A DNA stretch of 64,000 nucleotides from Bacteroidota bacterium (GTDB lineage Bacteria > Bacteroidota > Bacteroidia > B-17B0 > Aurantibacillaceae): positions 51,579 to 115,578 of the forward strand of contig JAJNDK010000014.1 of NCBI GenBank assembly GCA_021156365.1. Direction: 5' to 3'. Both the position numbers and the translations under genes were made by a program. The notes under the pieces are model-generated. The model worked only from the letters and a program-made list of their open reading frames with translations. It was not told the origin of the DNA and did no database searches. Shown piece by piece: positions 25,106 through 34,595 of this stretch. Numbering within the stretch: position 1 is the stretch's first letter; the number at the start of each line of letters is the position of its first letter.

Positions 25106-26716
25106 CTACAGTTCCATAAACTCCACTAACAATTCCTGGAAGGTATACATATCCGCAGGTTTCGCCTGTATCATCTCTTTCAGTAATTCCAGTTTTGCCG
25201 GATTTTGAACGTTCAATGTACGTGCCACCAATGCAATGTCTTTCAACACCGCTTCTTCGTACCTATTGCACAAGCGTATGAAGTTCGCTTTATCACGGAA
25301 CCATGCCAGGCTTTCCAGCACAGCTTCCGAACGGTTGCTGTTGTAGTTACCAGCTATGTAGGAAGTGATGCGTTCGCGCAATGCCAGCACACCTTCCGGA
25401 ACAGCCGTTCCTAAGTTCATCGCGATATTGGATTCGGTAAAACGCACCAGGGTTTTTGCAGGAGTACGGTAGCCTTTTTTCGATTTGATCTTTTGAGATT
25501 CATCCTCTGCAATTTTATTCAGCTGTTTGTCCAGCGGTCTGAATCCATAACGGTAGTAGAACCAGAAAGCGCCCGATTCAATTCCTTCGGGGTTGTCCAG
25601 TCCATATTGATAAGGTTCCACTTCAAAATAATCTACCCCGAATGCCTGGCGGTATACTCTCAATAATTGAATGAACATATATCCCGATTCGCCCCCGCGG
25701 AACTGCTCGAAAATATTGATGCCGAAGAGCGTTTTTTTTCCATGAACCCAGCCACCACCATAAGCTGCAGGATATCCGTTCTTAAAAAGCGTATATCCTG
25801 CATAGGACTCCATTGGTAAATGCCGGTTGGGCGTCATCGTGTAAATGGCAACGGAGATTCCGCGTTCGAGCTGGTAAAAGCGCAAAGATCTGCGATCGAT
25901 AAACGTAGTAGGATCCGTTTCACGTTCCAGGAATAACAGGGTATTCCGCATCACGGCAATTAGCTCGTCCTGCTGTTCGGTACTCAGGTTCATGTAATAG
26001 GGCAGCTCGGCATTCAGCAATTCTATGTGATCAAAAGATCGCAGCAGATCGGTGTGATAATAGGTGCTGTCGAAGCTCAGCTGGTTATATAATTTACTGA
26101 AGCTGCTTTGTTCGGAGCTCAGCTCGACGTAGATCCCCAGCTTGTTCCAGAAATAATCCTTCATGAATGGCTCGTGATTGAGCCTGGAGAATTGGTCGAG
26201 CAGGAAAGGCAGGAACTGATCGGGTCTTACTTTTAATTCCTGCAACAGATCTTCCTGTGTATTTCCTGCTGCAGTGAGCAGCTTTTCCATATCGGGCAGG
26301 GTGAACTGCAATACATGGTTCAGCTCTATTTCTTCTTCGCTCGAGGAATCGTAGGTCATTTTGATCTCCCGGTTCTCCGCCAGCCACACCAGCAGATCGT
26401 GGCTATAGCTGGAAAGGGTAGTGGTATGGGGAAGTCCGCTGTTTTGCAATTGCGCTTTGGCCGCATTGCCTGCTTTTTTTACCTGTTTGCTCAGGCGTTC
26501 TTTCTCTTTGTTCAGCAGCTCTGTAAAAGCGCTGTTCTGCGGGTGCGCCGACAGGAACAGTAACAAATGCTGGTAAGCAGGCCATTCCTTATGCGGAGGC
26601 AAAGGTGTTTTGTGCAACGCCTGCAGTGTTTTGTATTTGGTGTCATTGGCCTTTTCATCAAACTGATTGGCCAGCGTTTTTAAAGCATTGAAAAGGGAGC
26701 GAAAGGATTTTTTCAT
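25106..26716 (-). CDS. Large conserved-looking protein of unknown function
   Basis: 536 residues, no signal peptide and no membrane helix. The first ~280 residues are helical and charged. The central region (about 285-405) has features of an acyltransferase-like fold: RGISVAIYTMTPNRHLPMES, YPAAYGGGWVHG, GGESGYMFIQLLRVYRQAFG, then YFEVEPYQYG and GIESGAFWFYYRYGFRPL, where a GNAT-like 'position in neighbour list plus GF' logic is visible. No acetyl-CoA loop of classical form is certain. The rest is helical. It appears to be in an operon with DUF4268. A -7 box lies 5 bp upstream of the ATG. Confidence 0.75.
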   Translation of the reverse strand: MKKSFRSLFNALKTLANQFDEKANDTKYKTLQALHKTPLPPHKEWPAYQHLLLFLSAHPQNSAFTELLNKEKERLSKQVKKAGNAAKAQLQNSGLPHTTTLSSYSHDLLVWLAENREIKMTYDSSSEEEIELNHVLQFTLPDMEKLLTAAGNTQEDLLQELKVRPDQFLPFLLDQFSRLNHEPFMKDYFWNKLGIYVELSSEQSSFSKLYNQLSFDSTYYHTDLLRSFDHIELLNAELPYYMNLSTEQQDELIAVMRNTLLFLERETDPTTFIDRRSLRFYQLERGISVAIYTMTPNRHLPMESYAGYTLFKNGYPAAYGGGWVHGKKTLFGINIFEQFRGGESGYMFIQLLRVYRQAFGVDYFEVEPYQYGLDNPEGIESGAFWFYYRYGFRPLDKQLNKIAEDESQKIKSKKGYRTPAKTLVRFTESNIAMNLGTAVPEGVLALRERITSYIAGNYNSNRSEAVLESLAWFRDKANFIRLCNRYEEAVLKDIALVARTLNVQNPAKLELLKEMIQAKPADMYTFQELLVEFMEL

Positions 26717-26721
26717 ACACT

Positions 26722-26729
26722 CAAATATA
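26722..26729 (-). promoter_or_regulatory. -7 box immediately upstream of the 536-residue unknown gene
   Basis: Minus strand TATATTTG, an exact match, ends only 5 nt before the ATG (26716). TCTG lies 21 bp upstream as a possible weak -33 box. If used, the message would be leaderless or nearly so. Confidence 0.45.
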
Positions 26730-26795
26730 CCTGAAAATATGAAATCTGCGCAGAAGACGTATAATCAGGATATTAAAAGAAATAAACGATCGCTT

Positions 26796-29306
26796 TTATT
26801 GCTCCGTCAGCATTACTTTGAATGTTTGTTCTACCAATTTGGCGCTCATTTTTACAAAATAAATGCCTTCTGCATACTGCCGCAGATCTATTTTGTTATC
26901 AGCGCTGTCGATCGTTTTGCGATAAACTTCTCGCCCGAAAGAGTTGATTACAATGATCTGTGCAGGTTGATCGGTATTAATGGAAAATATCCCTGTGCCC
27001 GGATTAGGGAATAGGTTATAGCGGCTTTCTTTTTTTACGGATTGTTTTGTACTTACAGGATTCAGGTAAGTTACCTCTGTTAGATCTGCAATTACAATAC
27101 TGCTGGTGAGCTCAACCTCAAAATCATGCAGCAGGCCTGGAGTATTTGTTGCCACATCATATTTAAAAACCGTTCCCCTGGAATAGTTTCCAGGGCCGCC
27201 ATACACTGTGGTTCCATACAGGAACCCATCGGATGCTTTCAGGAGCGGACCATATGGATTGGCACCTGTAACAGCAGTATTGAATTCATGTTTTTTAGTC
27301 AGAATATTGCTATTCAGATTATATTCGAATAATACTCCATAACTAAATGTACCACCGAGGAAACAGACACCATACAAGGTTGAATCGGTAACCTGTGTGA
27401 GGTGAGCAAGTGGATAACTTCCTGTGGCGGGAGAAGAAAGGTCGATCTTTTTTGTGAAAATGTTACTGACAGGATCGTACTGGAACAGGCTGCCGTCATC
27501 GTTGGCACCACCCTCTGCTGTGAGTCCGTATATCATTCCGTTTGTAGCCTGCATAAGTGATGCATATGCATTCGATCCGTTAGCTGTGTCGTTGAAATCA
27601 ACCCTTGTCTGAAATATAGTTGTAACAGGATCGAATTCGAACAAAGTGCCATAATTATAAGCTCCGCCGGATAAACGGGTACCATATATTTTTCCATTGG
27701 ATGCATAAAGCAGTGAACTTCTCTGTGACGAGCCTATTACACTGCTGAGATCATAAAGCTTTGTTATGATACCAGTGTTGAGGGTATACCTGAAAATCGT
27801 TCCTCCATTATTCGTTCCGCAGGAGTAGGTCATTCCATAAAGATTGCCGTCGGGCCCTACTGTAAGCTTACCTATCGGGCCGCAGCCAAGGGAGGGAATA
27901 AAAGAGGCTTTTTTAATATAGGTATCATCTGCAGGATCCAGCTGATAAATTACACCCTGTATACTGTCGCCTCCCGTATGCGTAACACCATATAACATAC
28001 TGTCCGGTGCCAGTGTAAGTGGAGCATCCACCACAAAGAAGCCCTGTTCGGACGCATAAGTGCTTAGTTTAACGGTCCCTGTATTCGTAATCGGGTTGTA
28101 TTGGTAAAGCGTTCCCATGCCTGCCATTCCGCCGGCATCCGAAAGTCCGTAATACATGCCATCGGAAGCCAGCATAAGTTCGCCCTGCATAAAGAAGAAG
28201 CCGCTCTGCGAATTGGTTGAATGAACTTTTGGTGTTAAGATATTGGTGGAAGGATCGTACTGGAACAGAAGGCCAATACCGGCCGAACCGCCTCCGCTGG
28301 TTACACCGTACATTGTTCCATCAGCTACAAGAGTGAGTGCACAGGAAGGAGAAGATCCGTTGGCACTATTAAAATCAAGTTGTTTGGCATAAGTGCCGCT
28401 CCCTGCCGGATCGAATGAAAATAAAACGCCCAGGTTAAAGAGTCCACCGTTCAGGGTCAGCCCGTATAATTTCCCATTGTTTCCTTCTATCAGTGATCCC
28501 TGCGGCATACTTCCGCTGGTGCTGTTATCAAAATCTACTTGTTTTGTGAGTGTATTGGTAATTATATCATAGCGGAACAAAACGCCTGTATCGTTTACCC
28601 CTCCGAACGGCGTCATGCCATACAACATTCCATTGCTTGCTTCAAACAATTGACTTACGGGATTTCTTCCGTTTCCCACCCCATTAAAATCTATCTTTTT
28701 TGTCAGTGAATTGGAAACAAGGTCGTATTCGAAGAGCGTACCGTAATTCGTAAGTCCGCCTTTTTCCGACAGACCGTAGAATTTACCATTGCTGGCCTGT
28801 ATCAGTGTTCCCTTTGGCGTTCCCCCGGTTGTCGTGTTGTCAAAGTCAATCTTTTTAATGATCGTATCCACTATCGGATCGTATTCGAAAAGCACACCGG
28901 CACTGAAATTACCACCGGCAGAAGTAAGTCCGTATAGTTTACCGTTTTGGCCTTTCACCAGGGACCCCGTAGGCTGTGCACCAATATTTGTATTGAATTG
29001 ATGTTTGCGGGTATAAACCCCGGTTGTTTTATTGTACTGGAAAAGCACACCTCCGCCGATCATTGTTCCGTTGGATGATAATCCGTAGAGGTTACCGTCT
29101 CCGGCCTCTACCAGGTGGCCTGTCATTTCATAGCAATCGATCTGGTCAAAATCGTGCGCTACAGCATAATCCGAAGCATCTGTGTTGACACGGAATACTT
29201 TACCGCCATAAAATTCACCACCGGGCTCCGTTCCAAAGAGTGTCGTTTGTGAATGGGCGGAAAAGAGGAGAAGAGCAAATACAAGTGCTATATGCGTTTT
29301 TTTCAT
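26796..29306 (-). CDS. GloVer-repeat exported protein with T9SS sorting domain
   Basis: 836 residues from ATG 29306 (MKKTHIALVFALLLFSAHSQ signal); the 11 codons upstream lack function. About 13 repeats of the TIGR03803 (GloVer) type, roughly 50 residues each, carry LYGLT-xGG-xxxxG-LF-YDP cores with (K)K-DF- turns, probably forming beta-propeller blades. The end (YNLFPNPGTGIFSI ... GIYFVKMSAKLVEQTF) is a T9SS type-A domain. Secreted or surface protein of unknown ligand. A second, shorter GloVer/T9SS protein is encoded at 56888-59479. Repeats differ enough to be old rather than recent duplications. Confidence 0.88.
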   Translation of the reverse strand: MKKTHIALVFALLLFSAHSQTTLFGTEPGGEFYGGKVFRVNTDASDYAVAHDFDQIDCYEMTGHLVEAGDGNLYGLSSNGTMIGGGVLFQYNKTTGVYTRKHQFNTNIGAQPTGSLVKGQNGKLYGLTSAGGNFSAGVLFEYDPIVDTIIKKIDFDNTTTGGTPKGTLIQASNGKFYGLSEKGGLTNYGTLFEYDLVSNSLTKKIDFNGVGNGRNPVSQLFEASNGMLYGMTPFGGVNDTGVLFRYDIITNTLTKQVDFDNSTSGSMPQGSLIEGNNGKLYGLTLNGGLFNLGVLFSFDPAGSGTYAKQLDFNSANGSSPSCALTLVADGTMYGVTSGGGSAGIGLLFQYDPSTNILTPKVHSTNSQSGFFFMQGELMLASDGMYYGLSDAGGMAGMGTLYQYNPITNTGTVKLSTYASEQGFFVVDAPLTLAPDSMLYGVTHTGGDSIQGVIYQLDPADDTYIKKASFIPSLGCGPIGKLTVGPDGNLYGMTYSCGTNNGGTIFRYTLNTGIITKLYDLSSVIGSSQRSSLLYASNGKIYGTRLSGGAYNYGTLFEFDPVTTIFQTRVDFNDTANGSNAYASLMQATNGMIYGLTAEGGANDDGSLFQYDPVSNIFTKKIDLSSPATGSYPLAHLTQVTDSTLYGVCFLGGTFSYGVLFEYNLNSNILTKKHEFNTAVTGANPYGPLLKASDGFLYGTTVYGGPGNYSRGTVFKYDVATNTPGLLHDFEVELTSSIVIADLTEVTYLNPVSTKQSVKKESRYNLFPNPGTGIFSINTDQPAQIIVINSFGREVYRKTIDSADNKIDLRQYAEGIYFVKMSAKLVEQTFKVMLTEQ

Positions 29307-29326
29307 AGCGATGAATAAGGTTCTGA

Positions 29327-29334
29327 CAAATATA
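29327..29334 (-). promoter_or_regulatory. -7 box of the GloVer-repeat gene
   Basis: Minus strand TATATTTG, an exact match, 20 nt before the ATG at 29306. No convincing -33. Confidence 0.45.
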
Positions 29335-29595
29335 CGCAAATGAGCAATGAGCTTCCCGGAGCTTTACTCAATAATTAGCACCAAAACGGGAGATCATGAC
29401 TACACAAGTATGCTTAAATTTAGTAGCATGTCCGAAGGATACCCGCAGGTTCAGAGGCCTGAAATAAAGGGGCACGTTAATTGCCTCCTTCAATCGGAAA
29501 AACTCCCGGCTTATACCCGAATTCCCTTGTATCAAAGGGAAATCTGTGCGGGCTTGTTTTACCGGAAAGAACTATTCATTTTTTAATCCCATTTT

Positions 29596-30735
29596 GTGAA
29601 AAAATTTCCCCTGTTTCTAAAGCTCTCTCAGATCACCCTCGGACTTTTAGGTTTTTTTTATATCCTGTATGTCGGTAAGGATATCATCGTTCCTTTGCTT
29701 TTTGCACTGGTGCTGGCCATACTCCTGAATCCTATGGTGAACTATTTCAGCAGCAAAAAAATAAACAGGGTGATCGCTATCGGGATCGCCATTGTTTTGC
29801 TGATTGTAGTGGTAGGGGCGATCCTCTTTTTTATCGGCTCACAGATGAGTATGTTTGCAGAATCGTGGCCGGAACTCAAAAAAAAGATCAATGAGTATTT
29901 TACAGAGGCACTCACCTGGTTCTCACATACCTTCAACATCGGTAAATACAAAGTGAACAAATGGGTGGCCGAGCAAAAGGCGGAGACACTGCAGGGCGCA
30001 GGCGGAATGATTGGAGATACCATCAGTACCATCAGTGGCGCTTTGGTCGTAATCCTGTTGATCCCTGTATATATTTTTCTCTTCCTGTTCTACAAACCTT
30101 TATTGCTGCAGTTCATTGGAAAGCTCTTTTCCATCGACCAGCACAAGGTAGTGGCGGATGTGCTTCAGCAGACCAAAACGCTTGTCCAAAAATACCTTGT
30201 AGGACTGATGATCGAAATGGTGATCGTAGCGACGATGAATTCAACAGCTCTTTTAATTATAGGGATCCAGTATGCGGTATTATTAGGCACTATCGGCGCT
30301 ATACTGAACTTAATACCCTACATCGGTGGTATCGTTGCTATTTCCCTTCCTATGATCATGGGGCTTATCACCGATGATCCTTTCTCAGCCGTATGGGTAT
30401 TGATCGCTTATCTTATCATTCAGATTATCGACAATAATTTCCTGGTGCCAAAGATCGTGGCATCGAAGGTAAAGGTGAATGCACTTGTTTCTATAGTAGT
30501 GGTGCTGATCGGCGGAGCGCTCTGGGGAGTGGCAGGTATGTTCCTTTCCATACCGCTTACGGCCATTGTAAAAGTTGTTTTCGATCGTGTAAAACCACTG
30601 GAGCCTTTTGGTTTCCTGATCGGAGATACGATGCCCGACTTAGGAAAAGCCATTTTTACGTTCAATGTAAAAAAGACACCCGTAGAAGCTTTGAAAGCTC
30701 CGGAACCGGAAGAAGACAAGAAGAGTGAGGAATAA
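29596..30735 (+). CDS. AI-2E family transporter (PerM-like permease)
   Basis: 379 residues, seven to eight membrane helices. Family features: paired N-terminal helices (FYILYVGKDIIVPLLFALVLAILLNPMVNYF), a periplasmic linker with SWPELKKKINEYF, then IPVYIFLFLFYKPLLL, GTIGAILNLIPYIGG and the C-terminal IIDNNFLVPKIV...GGALWGVAGMFLSIPLTAIVKV signature. Members export or exchange diverse small molecules, including AI-2 or Na+/H+; substrate unknown. The start is GTG at 29596, since no ATG is in frame before the first helix. It is convergent with the LytTR gene downstream. Confidence 0.93.
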   Translation: MKKFPLFLKLSQITLGLLGFFYILYVGKDIIVPLLFALVLAILLNPMVNYFSSKKINRVIAIGIAIVLLIVVVGAILFFIGSQMSMFAESWPELKKKINEYFTEALTWFSHTFNIGKYKVNKWVAEQKAETLQGAGGMIGDTISTISGALVVILLIPVYIFLFLFYKPLLLQFIGKLFSIDQHKVVADVLQQTKTLVQKYLVGLMIEMVIVATMNSTALLIIGIQYAVLLGTIGAILNLIPYIGGIVAISLPMIMGLITDDPFSAVWVLIAYLIIQIIDNNFLVPKIVASKVKVNALVSIVVVLIGGALWGVAGMFLSIPLTAIVKVVFDRVKPLEPFGFLIGDTMPDLGKAIFTFNVKKTPVEALKAPEPEEDKKSEE

Positions 30736-30761
30736 GAAAAACGTCATACATTTTGTACGGA

Positions 30762-31529
30762 TCAGACCGCTCCCCTTGTAAAAGCAGTGATCGCTGCGAG
30801 GAACTCATCTTTTTTCCGAACGGAAACTTCTACTTCGTGCCCGTCCGTCATTTCTACCATGCCTCCGCGTCCTTTCTGGTAGCGGCGTACATAGGCAAGG
30901 TTTATCAAATGTTTGTGATGGACACGCACAAAATGCAGCTCACCTAAGAGCTCTTCGAAATGCACCAGGCTGCGTGAAGCAAGGAAAGGTTTGCCTGTTG
31001 AAAAAACAACTTTGGTATAATTGGAGTCGGCTTCGCAACGGACAATCTCGGAAAGCTTTACGATCGAAAAGCCATCAAGTGCAGGAAGGACAATATGTTC
31101 CGGAACAGGTGAGTCATACGTGTTTTTTGCAATGCTCATTTGCTCTCCGTAAAGAGGGACCTTTTTCTCGGTATGTAGTTTTTCAAAGCGTTTAACGGCG
31201 GCCTGCAGATCAAGAAAGTTAAGCGGTTTAAGGAGATAATCCAGGGCCGAAAAACGAAAGGCACGCAGGGCAAATTCCTCGAAGGCAGTTACAAAGATCA
31301 CCCCTGCAGGTTTATAGGTGCTGCGTTCCAGTACATCGAAACCTGTTCCGTCGGGCATCATTACATCGATGAAGATCAGGTCGGGCTTCAGCTCTTCTAT
31401 CAGATAGATCGCTGCTTCGGCTCCGCCTGCTTTCCCGATAATGCTTACTTCAGGGCAATACTGGCTGAGAAGGCCCGCAAGTGCCAGCAAACTTTTTTCT
31501 TCATCTTCTATAAGGATGGTTCGTATCAT
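30762..31529 (-). CDS. LytTR-family response regulator
   Basis: 255 residues. Receiver domain (1-120): E8/D9/E10 pocket, phosphoacceptor D55 in IFIDVMMP, Thr in FVTAFEE and the invariant Lys in YLLKPL. LytTR DNA-binding domain (about 150-250): FSIVKLSEIVRCEADSNYTKVVF, RSLVHFEELL, FVRVHHKHLINLAYVRRYQKG. It binds DNA through beta-strands. It starts 15 bp after the stop of the histidine kinase gene, so the two are a two-component pair. Targets unknown. Confidence 0.95.
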   Translation of the reverse strand: MIRTILIEDEEKSLLALAGLLSQYCPEVSIIGKAGGAEAAIYLIEELKPDLIFIDVMMPDGTGFDVLERSTYKPAGVIFVTAFEEFALRAFRFSALDYLLKPLNFLDLQAAVKRFEKLHTEKKVPLYGEQMSIAKNTYDSPVPEHIVLPALDGFSIVKLSEIVRCEADSNYTKVVFSTGKPFLASRSLVHFEELLGELHFVRVHHKHLINLAYVRRYQKGRGGMVEMTDGHEVEVSVRKKDEFLAAITAFTRGAV

Positions 31530-31544
31530 AGTAGTTTTTTTCTG

Positions 31545-34481
31545 TCAGATCTGTTGTAGTTTCAGGATCACCTTTGTACCGCTTGCATAGCCCAGCTCAT
31601 CATACAGGTCAATGATCGTTACCGAGATGGGTGTATCGCTTACCCTGTTCAGTATAGCGATCCGTTCTTCGATGTTTTTCATGCCCGTTGATGAATGTGT
31701 GCGGCCCTGCTGTTTTTCGGCAGCCTGTTTACGTCCAACACCATTGTCCTTGATCTCGCATACCAGGATGGTTTTATCTTCCATAAAAAAACGGAGCGAT
31801 AAGCGGGCATTTTCTTTTTTTGGCAGCAGGCCGTGCCAGATCGCATTTTCTGCATAGGGCTGGATCAGCATAGGCGGAACTTCTATGGCATCGGCTATTA
31901 TATCGGGAGCAACCACGATCCGGTATTCGAAATTCTCTCCGAAGCGAAGTTTTTCCAGGGAAAGGTATAGCTCCAGGGTTTCGATCTCACGGGCCAGGCT
32001 GATCGTATTTTTCTGTGTATTCTCGAGGATCTTGCGCATCAGGTCCGAAAAACGACTCAGGTACAAATGTGCCGACTCTTCCTCGCGCTCGATGATAAAG
32101 TGCTGGATAGAGCTGAGCGAGTTGAATATAAAATGTGGTTTCATTTGTGAACGCAGTGTTTTTAATTCCGCCAGCAACATGCCCGATGTGATACGTTCCC
32201 GCAGACGTCGCTGTTCCAGGTAATAACGAAGCGCCAGCAAAAATAGTGTGAGGGTGGCAAGAAATATCAGTGTGCGAAACCACCATGTTTCCGAAAAATG
32301 CTTGGGTATGTAAAATAAAAAAGTAGCTGGCCGCAGGTTCCACAAGCCGTTCTCATTCATAGCAGACACGGCAAAACGATAGGTGCCGTCCGGCAGGTTG
32401 AAATAGCGGACCTTACGCTCCTGTGTATAATGCCATTCTTCTTCGTATCCTTCCAGCCGGTAGCGGTACTGCACCTTACCCGGTTTGTTATACAACAGGC
32501 CGATAAAGCCAAAACTCAGGTTCGTTTCATTGTAGCTTAATTCGGAAGAGGCATTCAGTATGCGCTGATTGGCGCTCACTTCATCGATATATACCGGAGG
32601 AACGTAGGCATTAAGTGTGAAGTTTTTTGTATTGAACCAGGCGAGGCCTTTTCCCGTCGCAAGGATCAGCAGATCGCCGTAAAAGATAGCATCGTTCACC
32701 AGGTTGGAAGGAAGACCATGATCTGACTGAATGGATGTAACGACAAATTCCAGGTCTTTTTTGCCCTGTTTAATAGTCACCCTGTTCAATCCTTTATTGG
32801 AACATACCCAGAACAGGTTCTCGCCGATAGCCAGTCTGCCGCAGAGGTCGGTAGTGAGGCCGTTCGTTGCACGGATAGAATACCAACGTTTTTTATCTAT
32901 TACAATTACCCCGCTTCCCCGGGTAGAAACAACGACAAGTCCTTCGGGCGTACATTCAATATCTGTGATACGCTGGTGGAAGAGGCTGTCTTCCGGGTGA
33001 AAGCGTTGGGTACGTCCATTGTGGAACCAAAAGAGCCCGTCGTTTGCACCTATCCATATAATACCGGAAGAGTCGAGGCAAATAGTAGAACAAAAATCAG
33101 AAAACCCTTCATCCCGGTTGGCAATATAAGGGCATCTGCCTGTCCAGTCTCCCATAGCCCAGCCATTGTTGCCCGCCATGTATAGCTTTTCCTTGTTTGT
33201 AATAAGCGACCGGTTAAAACCTGTGAAGAAGTTAAGTTTGATCTTTAGCGTTGTGCTCGTGAAAAAATTTCCTTCCTGAAATTTATCTATAGGATATCCT
33301 ACACTACCCAAAAAGAGCATACGGTGTTGTTTGTCGACAAACAGATCGTGCATCACCCAGCCATCGGTGCCGAACCCCCCAACAATAGGCAGGCATGGTC
33401 CGGAAGCCCCTAAATTCAATATGCTCAGTTTACTTTTTCTGTCAGTCAGATATAAGCGGTTTTCGAACTGTGTCAATAAACAAAGCTCATCCATTTCACC
33501 GGGCTTAAGTCCTCTTACGCGCATGTCGGGTACAAACAGCACGCCCTTTTCAGCGCTGGCGAGCCAGAAGTTCCCGCGGCTATCCTGTTGTACACTGTTA
33601 ATATAGCCATCACTATAAAAAACGGAGGAAGAATTGTATTGAATGAGCCCGGGGCCGCATACCCAAAAATTATTTTTTTTATCGGTGCATAAATAGGCAA
33701 CAGGGTTGGGATCGAGGGAAACACGTTTTACGATCTGTCCTTTGGCAAATTCCGTAAGCTCCGATTCATAACTGAACAGGTAATGACCGGATTCTGCCCG
33801 GGCCGCACGGACGATCATCCTTCCTGAAAATGTTTTTTTCTTTACATTGAGCAGCCAGGTATGGTCTGCATATTCGATCTTATCATTTGGATTCGCAGTG
33901 TCGGCATCGTTGTCCAGGTCGATCCCGGCGATAAATTTATTTCCTCCGAGCTCCCGGATGAACCCGCTGTATCCGGGCTTCAGCTTTACCCGTTCGATCC
34001 GTCCGCTGATATGATCCTGTCGAAACAAGCCCATCGGCGAACGAATGCACATGAACCAGAGATCTCCTGCCGCATCGATCCCAAAGTCCTGTATGAAATG
34101 CTTTCCCAAAAAACGCTGCAGGCTGTCGTTGTGCGCATACTTGTGAATAGCGCCCTTTTCCAGATAACAGAGCGTACCATCGAAGATCCGCATCCAGATC
34201 CGGTGGTGTACATCTTCAAAGAAACCGAAAACCGTATTGTGAGTGAGCCCGTCGCCAGTAGCATAATTTTTAAAACTGTAACCGTCGAACCGGGATATGC
34301 CATGGTCGGTGGCAAACCACATATACCCGAGACTGTCTTCGATAATGTCATATACTTCATTGGAAGGCAGACCATCATCTACGGTATAATTAAGGGATAC
34401 GGGATCCTGGGCAAGGCCGCGCAGACTGATCACGCTGAAACAGCATACAAGTATGTAAAAACTAAACCTGCGGATCGCCAT
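31545..34481 (-). CDS. Propeller-type sensor histidine kinase (LytS/His_kinase class)
   Basis: 978 residues from ATG 34481; the earlier TTG (34490) is inside a -7 box. Signal peptide (to ...SLRGLAQ); a large periplasmic two-bladed-set of Reg_prop beta-propeller repeats (GLPSNEVYDIIEDSLGYMWF, GISRFDG, ...) to about 640; Y_Y_Y domain (~665-720, YRYRLEGYEEEW); one TM helix (~732-754); His_kinase with RSQMKPHFIFNSLSS (His ~780) and HATPase with NAIWHG and DNGVGR. Senses an extracytoplasmic signal, often a sugar or its polymer in Bacteroidota, and phosphorylates the adjacent LytTR regulator. No polysaccharide-utilisation genes adjoin it. Confidence 0.94.
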   Translation of the reverse strand: MAIRRFSFYILVCCFSVISLRGLAQDPVSLNYTVDDGLPSNEVYDIIEDSLGYMWFATDHGISRFDGYSFKNYATGDGLTHNTVFGFFEDVHHRIWMRIFDGTLCYLEKGAIHKYAHNDSLQRFLGKHFIQDFGIDAAGDLWFMCIRSPMGLFRQDHISGRIERVKLKPGYSGFIRELGGNKFIAGIDLDNDADTANPNDKIEYADHTWLLNVKKKTFSGRMIVRAARAESGHYLFSYESELTEFAKGQIVKRVSLDPNPVAYLCTDKKNNFWVCGPGLIQYNSSSVFYSDGYINSVQQDSRGNFWLASAEKGVLFVPDMRVRGLKPGEMDELCLLTQFENRLYLTDRKSKLSILNLGASGPCLPIVGGFGTDGWVMHDLFVDKQHRMLFLGSVGYPIDKFQEGNFFTSTTLKIKLNFFTGFNRSLITNKEKLYMAGNNGWAMGDWTGRCPYIANRDEGFSDFCSTICLDSSGIIWIGANDGLFWFHNGRTQRFHPEDSLFHQRITDIECTPEGLVVVSTRGSGVIVIDKKRWYSIRATNGLTTDLCGRLAIGENLFWVCSNKGLNRVTIKQGKKDLEFVVTSIQSDHGLPSNLVNDAIFYGDLLILATGKGLAWFNTKNFTLNAYVPPVYIDEVSANQRILNASSELSYNETNLSFGFIGLLYNKPGKVQYRYRLEGYEEEWHYTQERKVRYFNLPDGTYRFAVSAMNENGLWNLRPATFLFYIPKHFSETWWFRTLIFLATLTLFLLALRYYLEQRRLRERITSGMLLAELKTLRSQMKPHFIFNSLSSIQHFIIEREEESAHLYLSRFSDLMRKILENTQKNTISLAREIETLELYLSLEKLRFGENFEYRIVVAPDIIADAIEVPPMLIQPYAENAIWHGLLPKKENARLSLRFFMEDKTILVCEIKDNGVGRKQAAEKQQGRTHSSTGMKNIEERIAILNRVSDTPISVTIIDLYDELGYASGTKVILKLQQI

Positions 34482-34487
34482 GAAAGA

Positions 34488-34495
34488 CAAATATA
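34488..34495 (-). promoter_or_regulatory. -7 box immediately upstream of the sensor kinase
   Basis: Minus strand TATATTTG, an exact match, ends 6 nt before the ATG at 34481, implying a very short leader if used. No good -33. Confidence 0.45.
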
Positions 34496-34595
34496 AGAAT
34501 AGTTAGCATCTGAGTAAGATTTTGAAAATTCCGATCCGATATCATGCAGGCTGTACCTGTTGATTTATTTAGTTTAGCGCATCAAAATTATACGA

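Noticed and set aside
29347..29586. 79-codon plus-strand frame upstream of the AI-2E permease
   Set aside because: No domain; composition differs from real genes nearby and its reading is interrupted in related frames.
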